From Phoronis australis (taxonomy: Eukaryota > Phoronida > Phoronidae): a stretch of DNA of 64,000 nt. Shown piece by piece: positions 31,101 through 41,773 of this stretch; position 1 is the stretch's first letter, and every line of letters begins with the position of its first letter. The stretch is from positions 230,425 through 294,424 of the forward strand of contig NMRA01000340.1 in assembly GCA_002633005.1 (NCBI GenBank), given 5' to 3'. The position numbers and the translations under genes are program-made. The notes beneath the pieces were generated by a model. The model was not told the DNA's origin. It ran no database searches and saw only the letters and a list, made by a program, of their open reading frames with translations.

Positions 31101-31681
31101 AATGATTCAACATAGCATTTTTACACAATTGTACAATCTTAGCCCTTGTCTTTGAAGTAGCTGAATGTTTCTGCTTCGAACTCTGTTCAAGACTGAATGG
31201 TGCCTAGCCACCCGTGAATTGTATTAAAAGTCAAAGACTAAAGAGACATCGATCGAGTAAATAAAACACTCTCCCCCATAAACAAGAAGTCATAAGCCAC
31301 AGGACCCCTCATTTAGCGGATAAAACTTAATTCCTAAATATTTTTGCACCTGTAGAGGTATCTGATTTAAAGAGCCATGCAATCAGTGAACAGCGAGCGC
31401 GTTATATCCGACAAGTCACAGGGAACTGAGTAACTTTGACGTAGACTAGTTGAAGGTTGTCGAATCGGATCCATGAATGATGGGAGAAATTGACCTTAAT
31501 AGAAAAATGCCTGGCAATGAGTCGGAAAGGTCTTACTTTTAAAAAATTCATTTGCTTGTTCTTTCACAGCTTCAGCCTTTACTTTCAAGTCCTGGTCGTC
31601 TTTTCCATTTAAATCAGAAAGTATTTCCTTGGGATCTCCCGCAGAATCATTCGGAGAATCCATGCTTAAATTGAGTTTCAC
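19151..31681 (-). CDS. PPP5C: Serine/threonine-protein phosphatase 5
   Basis: TPR-containing PPP phosphatase; the family's TPRs bind the Hsp90 C-terminus. Eleven exons: 31681-31537, 31094-30853, 29694-29547, 28646-28459, 27415-27317, 26491-26386, 24994-24852, 24119-24032, 23257-23038, 21153-21072 and 19210-19151. All splice sites are AG/GT and the phases close to 506 aa (human 499). Start at 31681, or the in-frame ATG at 31663. TPRs occupy about residues 30-140 ([38 protein letters not shown]). Metal and catalytic motifs are intact: GDIHGQ (249-254), GDFVDRG (278-284), GNHE (310-313), H360 in VMHGG, and H435 in RSHE. The C-terminus is [19 protein letters not shown]. Human GDTHGQ is GDIHGQ here, as in most PPP enzymes. 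Convergent with NTPCR. Introns carry many repeats. Confidence 0.96.
19255..19375. repeat. 37-bp tandem repeat, about 3.3 copies
   Basis: Unit agatacattaatgtaaccca then gtaacctgcatattgcc, nearly identical between copies. It starts 45 bp upstream (in gene sense) of the last PPP5C exon, within the final intron, and is cut off by the foldback element that starts at 19376. Confidence 0.85.
19376..20518. mobile_element. Foldback DNA element with ~120-bp inverted ends
   Basis: The left end cacaggtgagaaac then atgaccgctggtcctctaaa, and later aaaaacatgaccgccccacc, is repeated as the reverse complement at about 20385-20518. The direct repeat ATTAA (19371-19375 and 20519-20523) fits a target-site duplication. 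The arms contain several cggtcctgttt / cggtcatg sub-repeats. The 0.9-kb interior has no recognisable transposase. It sits in the last PPP5C intron and interrupts a tandem repeat. Confidence 0.7.
22280..22625. repeat. Dispersed repeat family A, copy
   Basis: PPP5C intron. Contains gaactgactgtttgttattg, gcttgtgaccaggctctacc, and gttgagaccaatctctgtgg then tgagtggtctaaatc, matching the copy at 7495. Confidence 0.5.
24452..24781. mobile_element. TTAA-flanked MITE
   Basis: 330 bp bounded by TTAA on both sides, with inverted ends AGGGACATTACTGG and CCCTGATGTCCCT. TTAA duplication is characteristic of piggyBac-type insertion. No coding capacity. Lies in the PPP5C intron between exons 7 and 8. Confidence 0.6.
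25797..26020. mobile_element. MITE with ~45-bp terminal inverted repeats, family B
   Basis: Left end aattggtctcgtaatattcc then ttaccgtgactggattctat; right end the inverse, cacagtaaggattattacga then gaccgattt. Related copies lie at 28055 and 60530. PPP5C intron 6. Confidence 0.65.
26940..27300. repeat. 36-bp minisatellite in PPP5C intron
   Basis: About nine units of ggacacacctgtcagtcaga then ctagtaataactagct; central copies are almost identical, outer ones degenerate. The array ends about 17 bp from the splice donor of PPP5C exon 5 (27317). Because 36 is a multiple of three, it creates a repeating open frame ([12 protein letters not shown]) that is not a gene. Confidence 0.9.
28055..28160. 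mobile_element. Family B MITE, short copy
   Basis: Inner ends taccgagataggattctacg and taacggaaatggaatcttat then caccgtaagaaatatcaca, the same inverted-repeat sequence as at 25797. Shorter internal part. Confidence 0.5.
29040..29530. repeat. Degenerate tandem repeat, 79-bp units at one end
   Basis: Units at 29310, 29389 and 29468 share ttgcacacagttgcaaggat then ttacaaggtaaggtatgttg with almost no change. Older, shorter units with acaaggtatgttgcacacag-like wording extend back to about 29040. Lies in PPP5C intron 3, close to the exon 3 donor at 29547. Confidence 0.8.
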
Positions 31682-34600
31682 TATTTTATTAATTCAGTAG
31701 AAAATAAAACAAACTTACAGGAAAGACTACGAAGTGAAATTCATATTAAAAGGTCAGTATCAAAACAAAAATAGTAATTTACTGTTTAATGTGATAAAAC
31801 AATCTGTTATTCTATTTCTCAAAAATGCGTTCTCATTTCATTTTAAAGAGGTTCGTGATTTTGTCAAAACTCTTCGCTGTTCTATTGTTTGATCAAGAAA
31901 GGGGCAGCGGCAAATTGGACGAGTGTTCACGACCTATTTCTTCAAGTACCGTCTTCCGCCAAATCCCAGCATCAAAGCATTTTCTATTATTTCGGCATAT
32001 GAACTTTAACGAGGGATTTAATGTCTTAACATAAGTTCTGACAGACATGACATAATGGCCAGTATCCAAAGTATCAGCAAGAGCGGTTTTAAAACAAGGC
32101 TAGAATGCCGCTCACGCGGCGTTTATTTCGTTTAATCCTGTAACAGGAATGATCTCAATACATTAGTTTAGCACAATATAGCACAATCATCTGAGACGGA
32201 GCGGGTACAACTGCATGTTGTTTGTGCTTGCGTTATTACGCTACAGCTAGGCTACAGCTAGGTAGGTTTGCTATTATATTGTTAGTATACCCGCGGGACA
32301 ACTCGTCGATCCGCGTCACAGCCACTTCAGTTGGGTGCGAGAACCGCGGCACCCTTTGCCAAAGTAAGGGCTAGTAAGGCTTTGGCAGTCATTTGACGTG
32401 CTAACCGCGTTAACGCTGATTTAGCAATCAGATCAAGACGGGGAAGTTTGCCTCGGCTGTCTGTGAACCGGTAGGGGTTATTTAGATGTATTTCAGAAAA
32501 AAAGCTGTAAGAGTTGCCCTTTAGATCACTTAATTTCCGCGTGGCCCTGTAGGCCTATCAATTTGTTCTCTGATTCAATTACTCATTGTGAGAAGGAAGG
32601 CATTGGTCGTGTGACTTGATTTGCGGGTTGTGGGAAATTTGACAGGACGGAAATGCTTACATGCTCGGCGCATTAAATGACATTCCGCGACAACTTATCT
32701 CAATCAATAACTATATCCCCCAAAATCGAGACGGCTGAGAACGCGTTCAATAGGGTGCGTACGTGAATCATGGACTTATCGTTGGCAGCTTTGTAGCACA
32801 ATTAAATTTTGACCCCGTTGTTGAACAATGCACCTGACGTCATGCGCCATGGCAATCATACTTATCCAGCTGATAATATTGAAATTTTGTACAATCCAGC
32901 CCTGATAAACAGGCCTGTCAGTGATGACACCCGGCCAGCGGGAATTATACAAATCTGTTGACGAAGTACAACTGAGGTACAGTGAAACGGGAGTTCGCAA
33001 TGCTGGGCCAATTGGTCACCGTTACAGCTTGACCATAAGCTTGCCACTTGTTTTCGAATCGGTCAAATGACCCCAAGATCCACATAGACCTCCCAATTTG
33101 TAAACATGTTTCTTATACCTGGAATTTCCGAAAATAGGCCCACCAAAAGTACGACTATGGGCATATTTTCTGAAAGTTTTCCAAAAGATCGCCCATTGGC
33201 GTATTTTCGTTAATTTTTTGAAAATCTAATGGATTGTTCTGTTAGCATAGTATGAAAGGCAGTTTTAACACACTGTGTTTGCTTTAAACCCAAATATATA
33301 TTCGTTTTTTGTCAGCCAAACAAAGCGAAATACAATTTTAACAATGATTGTCAATACCGAACATTTCCTAATGCGTTATAAAGATCATCAGTCGCCTTTT
33401 GCTCCCAAAACCGTGAACAGAGATTTCTGGTGATGGGCGCTTTGATATCCGAAATCTCGGTGAACGGCCTACTACCATGACCAGTAAATATTCATAAGAG
33501 TGTCACGTGACCTATATTTCCTAGAATGTAATTAAAGGCGAAGGCAACATTTTGTCATGTCACTTTTAGCAAAAATCAAGGTCTGTTGATTATCCCAGAC
33601 ATATTTTCACTTAATTACAGCTATTCGTAATTTAATTAATTTCTCGTCCTCTACTCCCGAAGTGACCTTTTTGTTAGGCAAGAATTTCTTGCCAATTTCT
33701 TGTCATGCAGTCTGACTGTGAGAGCAGTCGAGTCGGTCATTGTTCTACCTCTGTTGTGATAAGTTCGGTCGTCGTTTGCTTTTGCGAGTCAGTCAACATG
33801 CCGCACAGTTGCTGCGTACCAGGATGTACTCATTATCGTCTCACAGGCACTTCGTGTGTACCGGGATGTAAGCAGTTTGAGTGCTCAAGTCACCATCCAC
33901 TGGGAGTGTGTCGCGGGACACTAGAGCAAGTGGAACAGTTCTTCCTCTGTACGTGAGACGATAATGAGTACATCTCGGTAGGCAGCAACACCGTGGCATG
34001 TTGACTGACTCGTAAACAAAAGCATACGACGACCGAACTTATCACAACCGAGGTAGAACAATGACTGACTCGACTGCTCTCACAGTCAAACTGTATGAAA
34101 AGAAATTGGCGCGAAATTCTTGCCTCCCAAAACGTAACTTCCGGAGTAGACGACGAGTAATTAATTAAATTACGAAAAGCTGTAAATAAGTGAAAAATAT
34201 GTCTGGGATAATCAACGAACCCTATTTTTGCTAAAAATGACATGAAAAAGGTTGTCTTCGCCTTTAACATATACGAATAAAATCAAGTTCACCGTCTAGC
34301 GCGCTACGAGATTTTTTCTACTCGAGTAAATATCCGATTTTCTCATGCAAAAACTTATAATCTACCACACTAATAATCACGCCATCGCCCCCATGCATGT
34401 AGGGGTTCCCAGAAAGAACAAAGTCGGACCAAAAGGAGGCGAAAACTGAAATGTTGCTGACCTCGACGACCAATAAGGTTCCTTGAGTAAATTTCAGGAA
34501 CTCGTTGCTTTTAAGTTCTGAACTTAGCGATCCCAGAGTAAAACGTGCAAATTTACACTTCCTGCAGTTTTTTCGGCGTAGTATTCCATTTATCGATTTG

Positions 34601-35181
34601 CCGGATAGAGTCGACTTCAGTTAATGGAAGAACTGTCTTGTTTCCAGTTACAACGTTCTTTCATTTGTCTTTTCTTTGTTGACTGAGTCTCAGTGGAGGT
34701 ATCCCTCATTTCCGTGATGACACAAATAGGGACGGAATGTGTGACGTCACCATACTAGGGGTAGTCTGGGATATTTCGCCATCTTGGTTGTAACCCATGC
34801 CACTTAAAGGAAAATTACTTTAGGTCAAAAGCTGTAACGGGAAATCAGTTAAATTCTGTTTTAGAACACACGTGGTAAATATACTAATACATGTGCTTGG
34901 TTTCATTTCTACCGTCTTGTTCGCCAAGTTCGGGACCAGTAACTTAATAAAAAAGGAATTAATAAAATCAACCAACGACTTGGTGTGCTCTCACATGAGT
35001 CACTTGGTAAAACGGGCATCATGTATTTGATCATATATTCTTAAAAAAAACTGATCTCAAGCGTATTGGACAATCCATGGAATAGAGCAAGTGTACAATG
35101 AGACAATGTTTAAACATTTCAGGTAACACAGAAATGAAGTTGAATTAATTGACTCAACACAAACGAAGGGCTTACCGGATC
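31682..35181. other. Intergenic between PPP5C and the NTase-TPR gene
   Basis: The two genes diverge. PPP5C 5' UTR and promoter sequence should lie just above 31681. Apart from the TTAA foldback element at 33532-34267 I recognise no gene here. Confidence 0.5.
33532..34267. mobile_element. TTAA-flanked foldback element with inverted THAP starts
   Basis: A near-complete 736-bp palindrome. The left arm (33532 to about 33850) starts TTAAAGGCGAAGGCAAC and reappears inverted at about 33945-34267, ending GTTGTCTTCGCCTTTAA. Each arm contains, in opposite orientation, an ATG-led stretch resembling the start of a THAP zinc finger: MPHSCCVPGCTHYRL at 33798 and MPRCCCLPRCTHYRL on the minus strand near 34014 (MPxxCxxPxC pattern). 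The remainder of a THAP domain is not visible. A non-autonomous element that may have captured a gene's first exon; TTAA ends fit piggyBac-type movement. Confidence 0.65.
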
Positions 35182-38100
35182 ATGTCACAAACTAGTCCAG
35201 GAGAAGACGATAGCGCCATCGCTGGTGAGCAAAGTCATTTGCAAGCTGTTGGCTGCACCCTGCATACAAAACTATAGAGTTTCAGTCTTAGACATTTTTC
35301 TCCTTTTTCTGTTGATATATTTTAGTAATTATTTTGCTTTTTTTCAATTAAAGCGACATTAAACCGTGCTTTTTGTCAGCCAAACAAGCTTTAATTTGGC
35401 CTTTTATCTTTATAAAATTGAACTCAGTTTGTTTCTTAGCCAAATTTAATCTGATTTCAGGGTTTCTAAAGAACTGATAACTCGTCATTCCTTGAAAACA
35501 AGGTTCATAAAATTTCAGGTCAGGGCGTGACCTCAAAGTTTGTGAACTTGGTCTGAAGAATTAACGAGCTGTACGTTTTTCCGAGCTCAGAGATAATTTT
35601 TGAACTGAGTGAGGGGAAAGGTAACTAAGGGAAATTTCATAACGGTAAAGACAGAATGTACCGGCTTAACACCCCTTTAATTAATTTATTTATGTATCAG
35701 AAATACCGCTCATTGGAGGAACCACTAGAAGTTCGTTTGTTCGTAAAGAGCTCGAACACCCGTTTGCTTTGCCCGTTGTAATCAAACGGAAGGTGACGCT
35801 GCGACTATCATTTACTTTTTTAATTTACAAAGCCGTAACTCCCTAGTTCCTTCGTCCTCAAGAAACACAAAAAGTGTATCTCAGACTCTTAAGTTTTCTA
35901 AGTTACGTGAGATTCTTAGTAACTGGTCGTTTTTCTTTTATCTGTTGACTTATTCCGTTGTGCAAACTTTCTTTGCCATCCTTGCTTATCACTTATGGAT
36001 GTAGGAGGTCGTGAGGTGATCCCAACCACGTCCTCAGAAAAACGGCATGCCTGCGCAGTTGTTTTTTTTTGGGGGGGACAGAGTGTGGAGGCGAGCACCC
36101 TAAACTGGCTGTATTTCTATGATTCTGTACCAACATTGTAGCGGTCTCCATGTTCATCCTCAACAATGAATTGTGCTCTCAATTATTCTTGAGGCGGCTT
36201 CGGCGCAGTGTGTCCAAAATACTATAAAACAGTCGTTGTTTTACCACAATAATTAATTTATGAAACATTTGAATATTTTTCATTACAAATATCAAATTAT
36301 TTATATTGAAAAAATAATGATTTTGCGTTGAGTTTTTGTAATTAACGCGAGATAGAGAATAGGCGAACACAAGCGCAGGCGCTAGCTGTGACATAATTCG
36401 ATCGCAGGCGCTAGTTGTGACATAATTCGCAATAGAACGGCATATTTGATTTTATTAAAGAAGAAAGTTTTCTTGTAAGATTATTCAACTCAACTTATTT
36501 TTCAAACCCGACAACATAACATAAACGTCATCTAATGAAATGCAGCGGGACAATCCTGATGTTTTAATTGGCTCACTTTCGAACAGGTCACAGATGCTCA
36601 TTCTGTGACCCTGTTTGAGCTAATTGTGAAACGTTTTTGTGTAGGAGTCATTATGCTAAAATTTGAGGTACTCAGAATTCAGAAAAAGTTTACTTACGTC
36701 GATGTAAGAATTCAGTAAATACAATTAACGCCATTAAAAGTAAAACTGACCTCATGTACGAAATTATTCCGTTTTCAGAGGTTTTTTATTAGTAATTGAA
36801 TAGAGGTAGCTTTTTAACATTTCATATAAATTCTGCATTTTTGCGATAGGTGGCTCAACTAGATTATCAGTTTAGGCCATTCAAACTGAAAAATTAATTC
36901 GATCACCCCCGCCCCACTTTCTTTTGCAAATTCATTAGGCACTCAGACCAAAATACAAAATACAAATTATGAAAATCGAAAAAATTAAGGATTAATTGGA
37001 ACTGTGTCGAACCCCCTTAAATCAAAATCGCCATGTGTCGCACTTTACAGTGCTTTCACGTTTGTCACCCCTGTTAAGTTACTCAGCCTGCACCCTGAAC
37101 GTCTAATCACGTCATTGATTGTATTGTTTTAGGTGGCAAAATAGCAGCGTTGTATGCGAGGGAGACTGAACTGGCAACTTTAGTCATTCAAGAATCGAAA
37201 AGTGATCTTGAGTTGGAAGCAGCAATGTTAAAGGAAATAGGAGAGGTTCACGAAGAGTTGGGTATTTTAACGAAATCAGTGAAACATTTTGTCTGGGCAG
37301 GTGGCTTGTACAATGCAGCTCTTGCGCGAACTAACGTTGAGGGATTTGCCAAGGAAATCCAGCAGTTGATCAAGAGAAACGAAATGGCGTTTTGTAAGGT
37401 AGTTGGAGTGTCTCCTGATACGTTGCCTTCAGCTTTTAAGTCGGAGCTCAAAGAAAAACTCAACACAATTCGGCGAAATGCAAAAGACAAAGCAAATGGG
37501 TTGTTGGAACAAATAGAACAGAAATATAGTTTATCTCTTTCTACCACAGAAAGGATACATCTAGAAAAAGACATGATTGCTGATATTCAAAAGCTGTTTG
37601 ATAACATGTGTAAAGACTTAGTGGCACTAGTTCAACATATGATTAGTTTGAGTAAAGACATATTAGGAAAGCCGCCACAGGAATATGCAGCTCTCGCTTT
37701 AGGGTCTTTAGCAAGAGGGGACACAACTCCATTCTCTGACTTAGAGTGGTGCATACTGGTGGAAGACGAGACGAAAGATGTCGACTATTTCAGAAATCTG
37801 ACACGAATGGTTCACATGTTTGTACTAAATATTGGCGAAACACTTCTGAAGTCTTTGAACATCAACTCCCTGAACGATTATGACACCCCTGGTGGTCATT
37901 GGTTCATTGACACCGTAGCACCCAGAGGGTTTCAGTTCGATAGTGCTGCACCATATGCCTGCAATACACCGATAGGACGTCCAGCGCGTGCTGGTAAGCC
38001 TGCGCGTGAGCTTATCAGAACACCTCAACATATGGCTCTGCTTTGTGAGGAGACGACTGCTTTGAATGAAGGTAACAATATTGATCGTATTATGGGAACA

Positions 38101-41100
38101 ACTCTGAAAGTGGATGGAAGTGAGAATGGAGATGGTTTGGTGAAGGAGTTTGTCGCAACCCGAGCTAAATATAAAGGTGAAAGAAACGTGAAACTGAAAG
38201 CTCTAGGTGAAGTTCAAGATTTGATTCACGAGTTTCTTCCGAAACTTTCCTTTCACACGGTGAAGCGGACGGTGCATGACATCAAACAAGACATGTATAG
38301 ATTACCAACGTTGACTGTCACTCTGTTCAAGACACTGTTCTGCTTGGAAAGTGACAACACTTGGGACATTTTGAATGAGATGCAGTCGAAGGATAAATTG
38401 ACTGAACAAGGAGCCCATAATTTAAAATTCGTTGTGTCTGTTGTTGCCCTTCTGAGACTGGTGACCTACTCCGACAAGTGTCACCAGAATGAACTCATTA
38501 GCATTCTGAAACCTACTGACCCCGCTGCCAGCAAAGCTGACAGCAGCGACGCAACCAACTTCATGAAAGTTAAAACCCTGGTATTCCGCTGCTACTTCAC
38601 CATGGTGCCACTGTGCTACTATTTTAGTAATGCAGATATTAGCATTTGTTTGGACGAGTATTGCATCCCTGATTGTTTCTTTGAACAAGGAGACTTCCTC
38701 GTTGGGTTAATCGAACTTCAATGCCTTGCTTATGAAAGTGCCCGGGACAAATTTGTGTCCTGCATTGAGAAGTCCTGGAAAACGCAACTCGCCGAAAGCA
38801 ATGATTGTAACCCACAGAAGATATTGTACAAAGGAAAGGACGTGCTTTTTAATACCAAGGATGAGTTTGTCGCACAATGCCTTACTCGGATTGGCCAAGC
38901 TTACACTCAAGAAGGGCATCTAAATGAAGCGTTAAAGTTCCTACTCACGGCCCTTAGTATGAATCGAGAAATTCACCAAGAAGATCATCCAGACACTGCC
39001 ATTTGTCTTAATAATATTGGTGGTATTTATTTAGACACCAGTGACTTTGATTTGTCCTTAAAATATTTAAACGACTCTTTCCAAATGTTGACCAGGCTGG
39101 ATGATCGCGTCAAAAAAAAGTCGTTCATGGCTAAAACGCTGGGCAACATTGCCGTCGTTCACATCGAACTATGCGAGTTTGACAGAGCTCTCGAATACTG
39201 CCTCAGGGCATACATGGAAATGAAGGCCATCCATGGAGACCGAAACCACAAAGACGTTGCAACTTCCTTGGTCAATATTGCATGTGTGTACCAACAAAAA
39301 GGTGAATTTGCGAAAGCTTTAGAACATTTCACAGAATCTCAGAAAATGTATGAGACTTTGCATAGGAACAACGACCACCCAGATGTCGTAACCGCTCTCT
39401 CTAAACTTGGCTCGCTTTATACAGACATGGGTTCCGTAGAATTAGGATCAAAATACGTTCAGAAAGCTTTAGAAATGATGTCGAGGATTCAGCAGGGACA
39501 GGACCACCCGAGTATTGCTATGTACTTGAACAGCATCAGTCAATGCCTAGAAGAGCAAGGACGTTTTGAGGAGGCTCTGAAACACGCCAATGCTGCTTTG
39601 GAAATGATGAGAAGAATTTGCAAGGGTAGCGACCATGTGCGTACTAGTGCAGCGCTAAACAGAATTGGAAACATCTACAGGCTAAAGGGGCTACCAGACG
39701 AGGCTATTAGGTACTATATGGAATCCTTGGACATGGCTAAAAAAGTGGCGAGTCGACGTCTGTTGCCCATTCACTAAATGGTATAGGATGTGCATACCAA
39801 GACAAATATCATTTAACTTTAGCATTGCAGCATCATAAAGATGCATTAAGCATGTTCAGGAGGGTGCTAAGTACAAGTGAACATCCAAATATTGCAGAAT
39901 GCTTGAACAACATAGGCACGACCTACTTAAAGATGGAAAACTATGATGAAGCCTTACCTTGCTGTGTAGAATCGCTAACTATGACGTCACACATACACAG
40001 AGGCGCAGACAACTTCAAGGCTGCGGTGACATTGGCAAATCTCGGGTCTATTTACAGGGATAAAGAAGATTATGACGAAGCAATGCAGTATTACAACCAA
40101 TCGCTTGAAATGCAAAGAAGACTCCGCCTTGGTAAGGATCACCCAGCCATGGCTGATACATTAATTAACATCGGGTTTGTAACACATAAAACAGGAGACG
40201 TTGAGGCAGCAGTGAGGCACTTCGATGAAGCACAGCGTATTCTGAAGGTATTCTACGGGGATGAGGCACATCCCAGTACAGCCAAATGCTTAAACAGTAT
40301 TGCAAGCGCTATTTACAAAGATAAGCCCGACGTAGCTTTGACGTATTTAGAAAAAACGCTCGAGATGCAGCGAACACTCATGGGTGACCATCTGTCCGTG
40401 GTGTCCACGTTAAAAGACATCGGAGCTGTCCATTACTTTATGGGCCATCTTGATTTAGCCTTGACCTATTTTGGAGAATCTTTAGAAGTGGCGCGACGCT
40501 TAAAAGGTAACAGTCCCGTTGTTGTTGATACGCTAAAAAACTTGGGTTCCTTGTATTTTGCTCAGGGTCAGGTTGACTTGGCAACCCCACTCGTTGAAGA
40601 AGCATTAATTATGTGTAAGAAGATCTACTCCTCAGACAACCAAAATGTCACAGGTTTATTAGACATGCTTGGACTATTTTATCTTGCCACGGGTGATGCT
40701 GCTTTGGCTGAGAAATACTTTGATGAAGCCTGCGAGACAAGGCGACGGTTATACAAAGGCAGTGACCACAAAGATGTTGCTGAGTCTTTGAAGAACATGG
40801 GACATGCCCGTTTGGTAAACGGGAACGTCGCAGAGGCGTTGAGATATTATTTAAGCCACGTACAAATGACCATGCGTCTCCATAAGAATTGCGACCACAT
40901 AGATGTTATACAATCACTTAGTTTCTTGGGAGAAACATATGGACGGGTTGGTGATTTCAATTTAGCTGTCGAATACTGTGCCAAGTCTTTAGAGATGGAA
41001 AAAAGAGTTCATCTTGGCAAAGATCATCCCAATATAGTGACCAGTCTAGAACGCATCGCTAATTTTTCATTGAAAGGTAGAAATTACGAGGGGGCATTAA

Positions 41101-41726
41101 CATACTTCCAGCGTTCCCTTGACATGCAGAAAAGAATGCATCCTACAGAGAATCGAAAAAGTATTGTTGACACTTTAAGAAACATTGGAGACATTTACAA
41201 AATACAATGGGAAATTGACAAAGCAATGGAATATTATGCTGAGGCTCTTGAAATGGCTGAAAGAGTGTATAGAAAAGGTGACCACGAAGACATTGTGGAG
41301 TTGCTGAAGAAAGTCGGACAAATGAATATGTATTGCGGGCCGCTCGACCTAGCGGTGGATTATTATAGTAAAGCAATCGCTATGAAGAAACGAATGAATG
41401 GAGAGGATGGGGATGTAGCGGCGCTTCTAAAAGTCATTGGAAACATCTATAGAATGCATAAAGTATTCGACTTGGCCACGGCCAAGTTCATGGAATGCTT
41501 AGACATAAACAGGCGATTACACAAGGGTGAAGACCATGACGACACAGTGGGTGCTTTAAAATGTCTTGGCTCTAATTACGTAGACCTGGACGACTTGGAC
41601 AATGCGATAAAACACTATAATTTGGCCTTGGAGATGTTAGGTAGACTGCGTGCGAGCGAAGACAATCCAGACGTACTTGCGCTCCGCAACACTGTCAAGA
41701 AACTTAATGAGAGAAAGGGACACTAG
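35182..41726 (+). CDS. Nucleotidyltransferase-TPR repeat protein, frameshifted
   Basis: Exon 1 is 35182-35224 (MSQTSPGEDDSAIA plus a split G, donor gtgagc). Exon 2 is 37133-41726 (acceptor ttgttttag, in phase), stop TAG. Exon 2 reads open to TAA at 39775-39777; a second frame then runs unbroken to 41726. One extra base in the A-run at 39739-39744 would join both parts as one protein of about 1545 aa. Residues about 200-222 read ALGSLARGDTTPFSDLEW, fitting the nucleotidyltransferase signature hG[GS]x(9-13)Dh[DE]h in the GlnD/DUF294 style (D217 and E219). A helical N-terminus precedes it. From about residue 590 come roughly 22 TPRs of 42-45 aa (7 before the break, 15 after) of the kinesin-light-chain/nephrocystin-3 type (NNIGxxYxxxxxxxxALxYxxxALEMxxRxxxGxDHPD). 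No signal peptide or membrane segment. Substrate unknown. A pseudogene, an assembly error or an allele are all possible. Confidence 0.8.
35380..35640. repeat. Dispersed repeat family A, copy
   Basis: In the intron of the NTase-TPR gene. Contains ataaaattgaactcagtttg then tttcttagccaaat, and gaactgataactcgtcattc, like the copy at 7495. Confidence 0.45.
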
Positions 41727-41767
41727 GGTGACATGTTAGTATATTTTCGCTGTTGTGAAATGTGTAG

Positions 41768-41773
41768 AATAAA
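41768..41773 (+). terminator. Candidate poly(A) signal of NTase-TPR gene
   Basis: AATAAA 42 bp after the TAG stop codon, followed by a T/G-rich stretch (gcgaccgtgtgtgac). Its normal position argues that the gene's 3' end is intact. Confidence 0.55.

Noticed and set aside
33705-33956. A functional THAP gene.
   Set aside because: Only the first few zinc-ligand residues are present, the following sequence repeats VPGC instead of continuing the domain, and it lies in an inverted-repeat element.
39735-39750. Programmed -1 frameshift in the NTase-TPR gene.
   Set aside because: In frame the run reads GCT AAA AAA GTG, which is not a proper X XXY YYZ slippery site because the P-site codon would re-pair with TAA. 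No obvious stem-loop follows. A one-base deletion is simpler.
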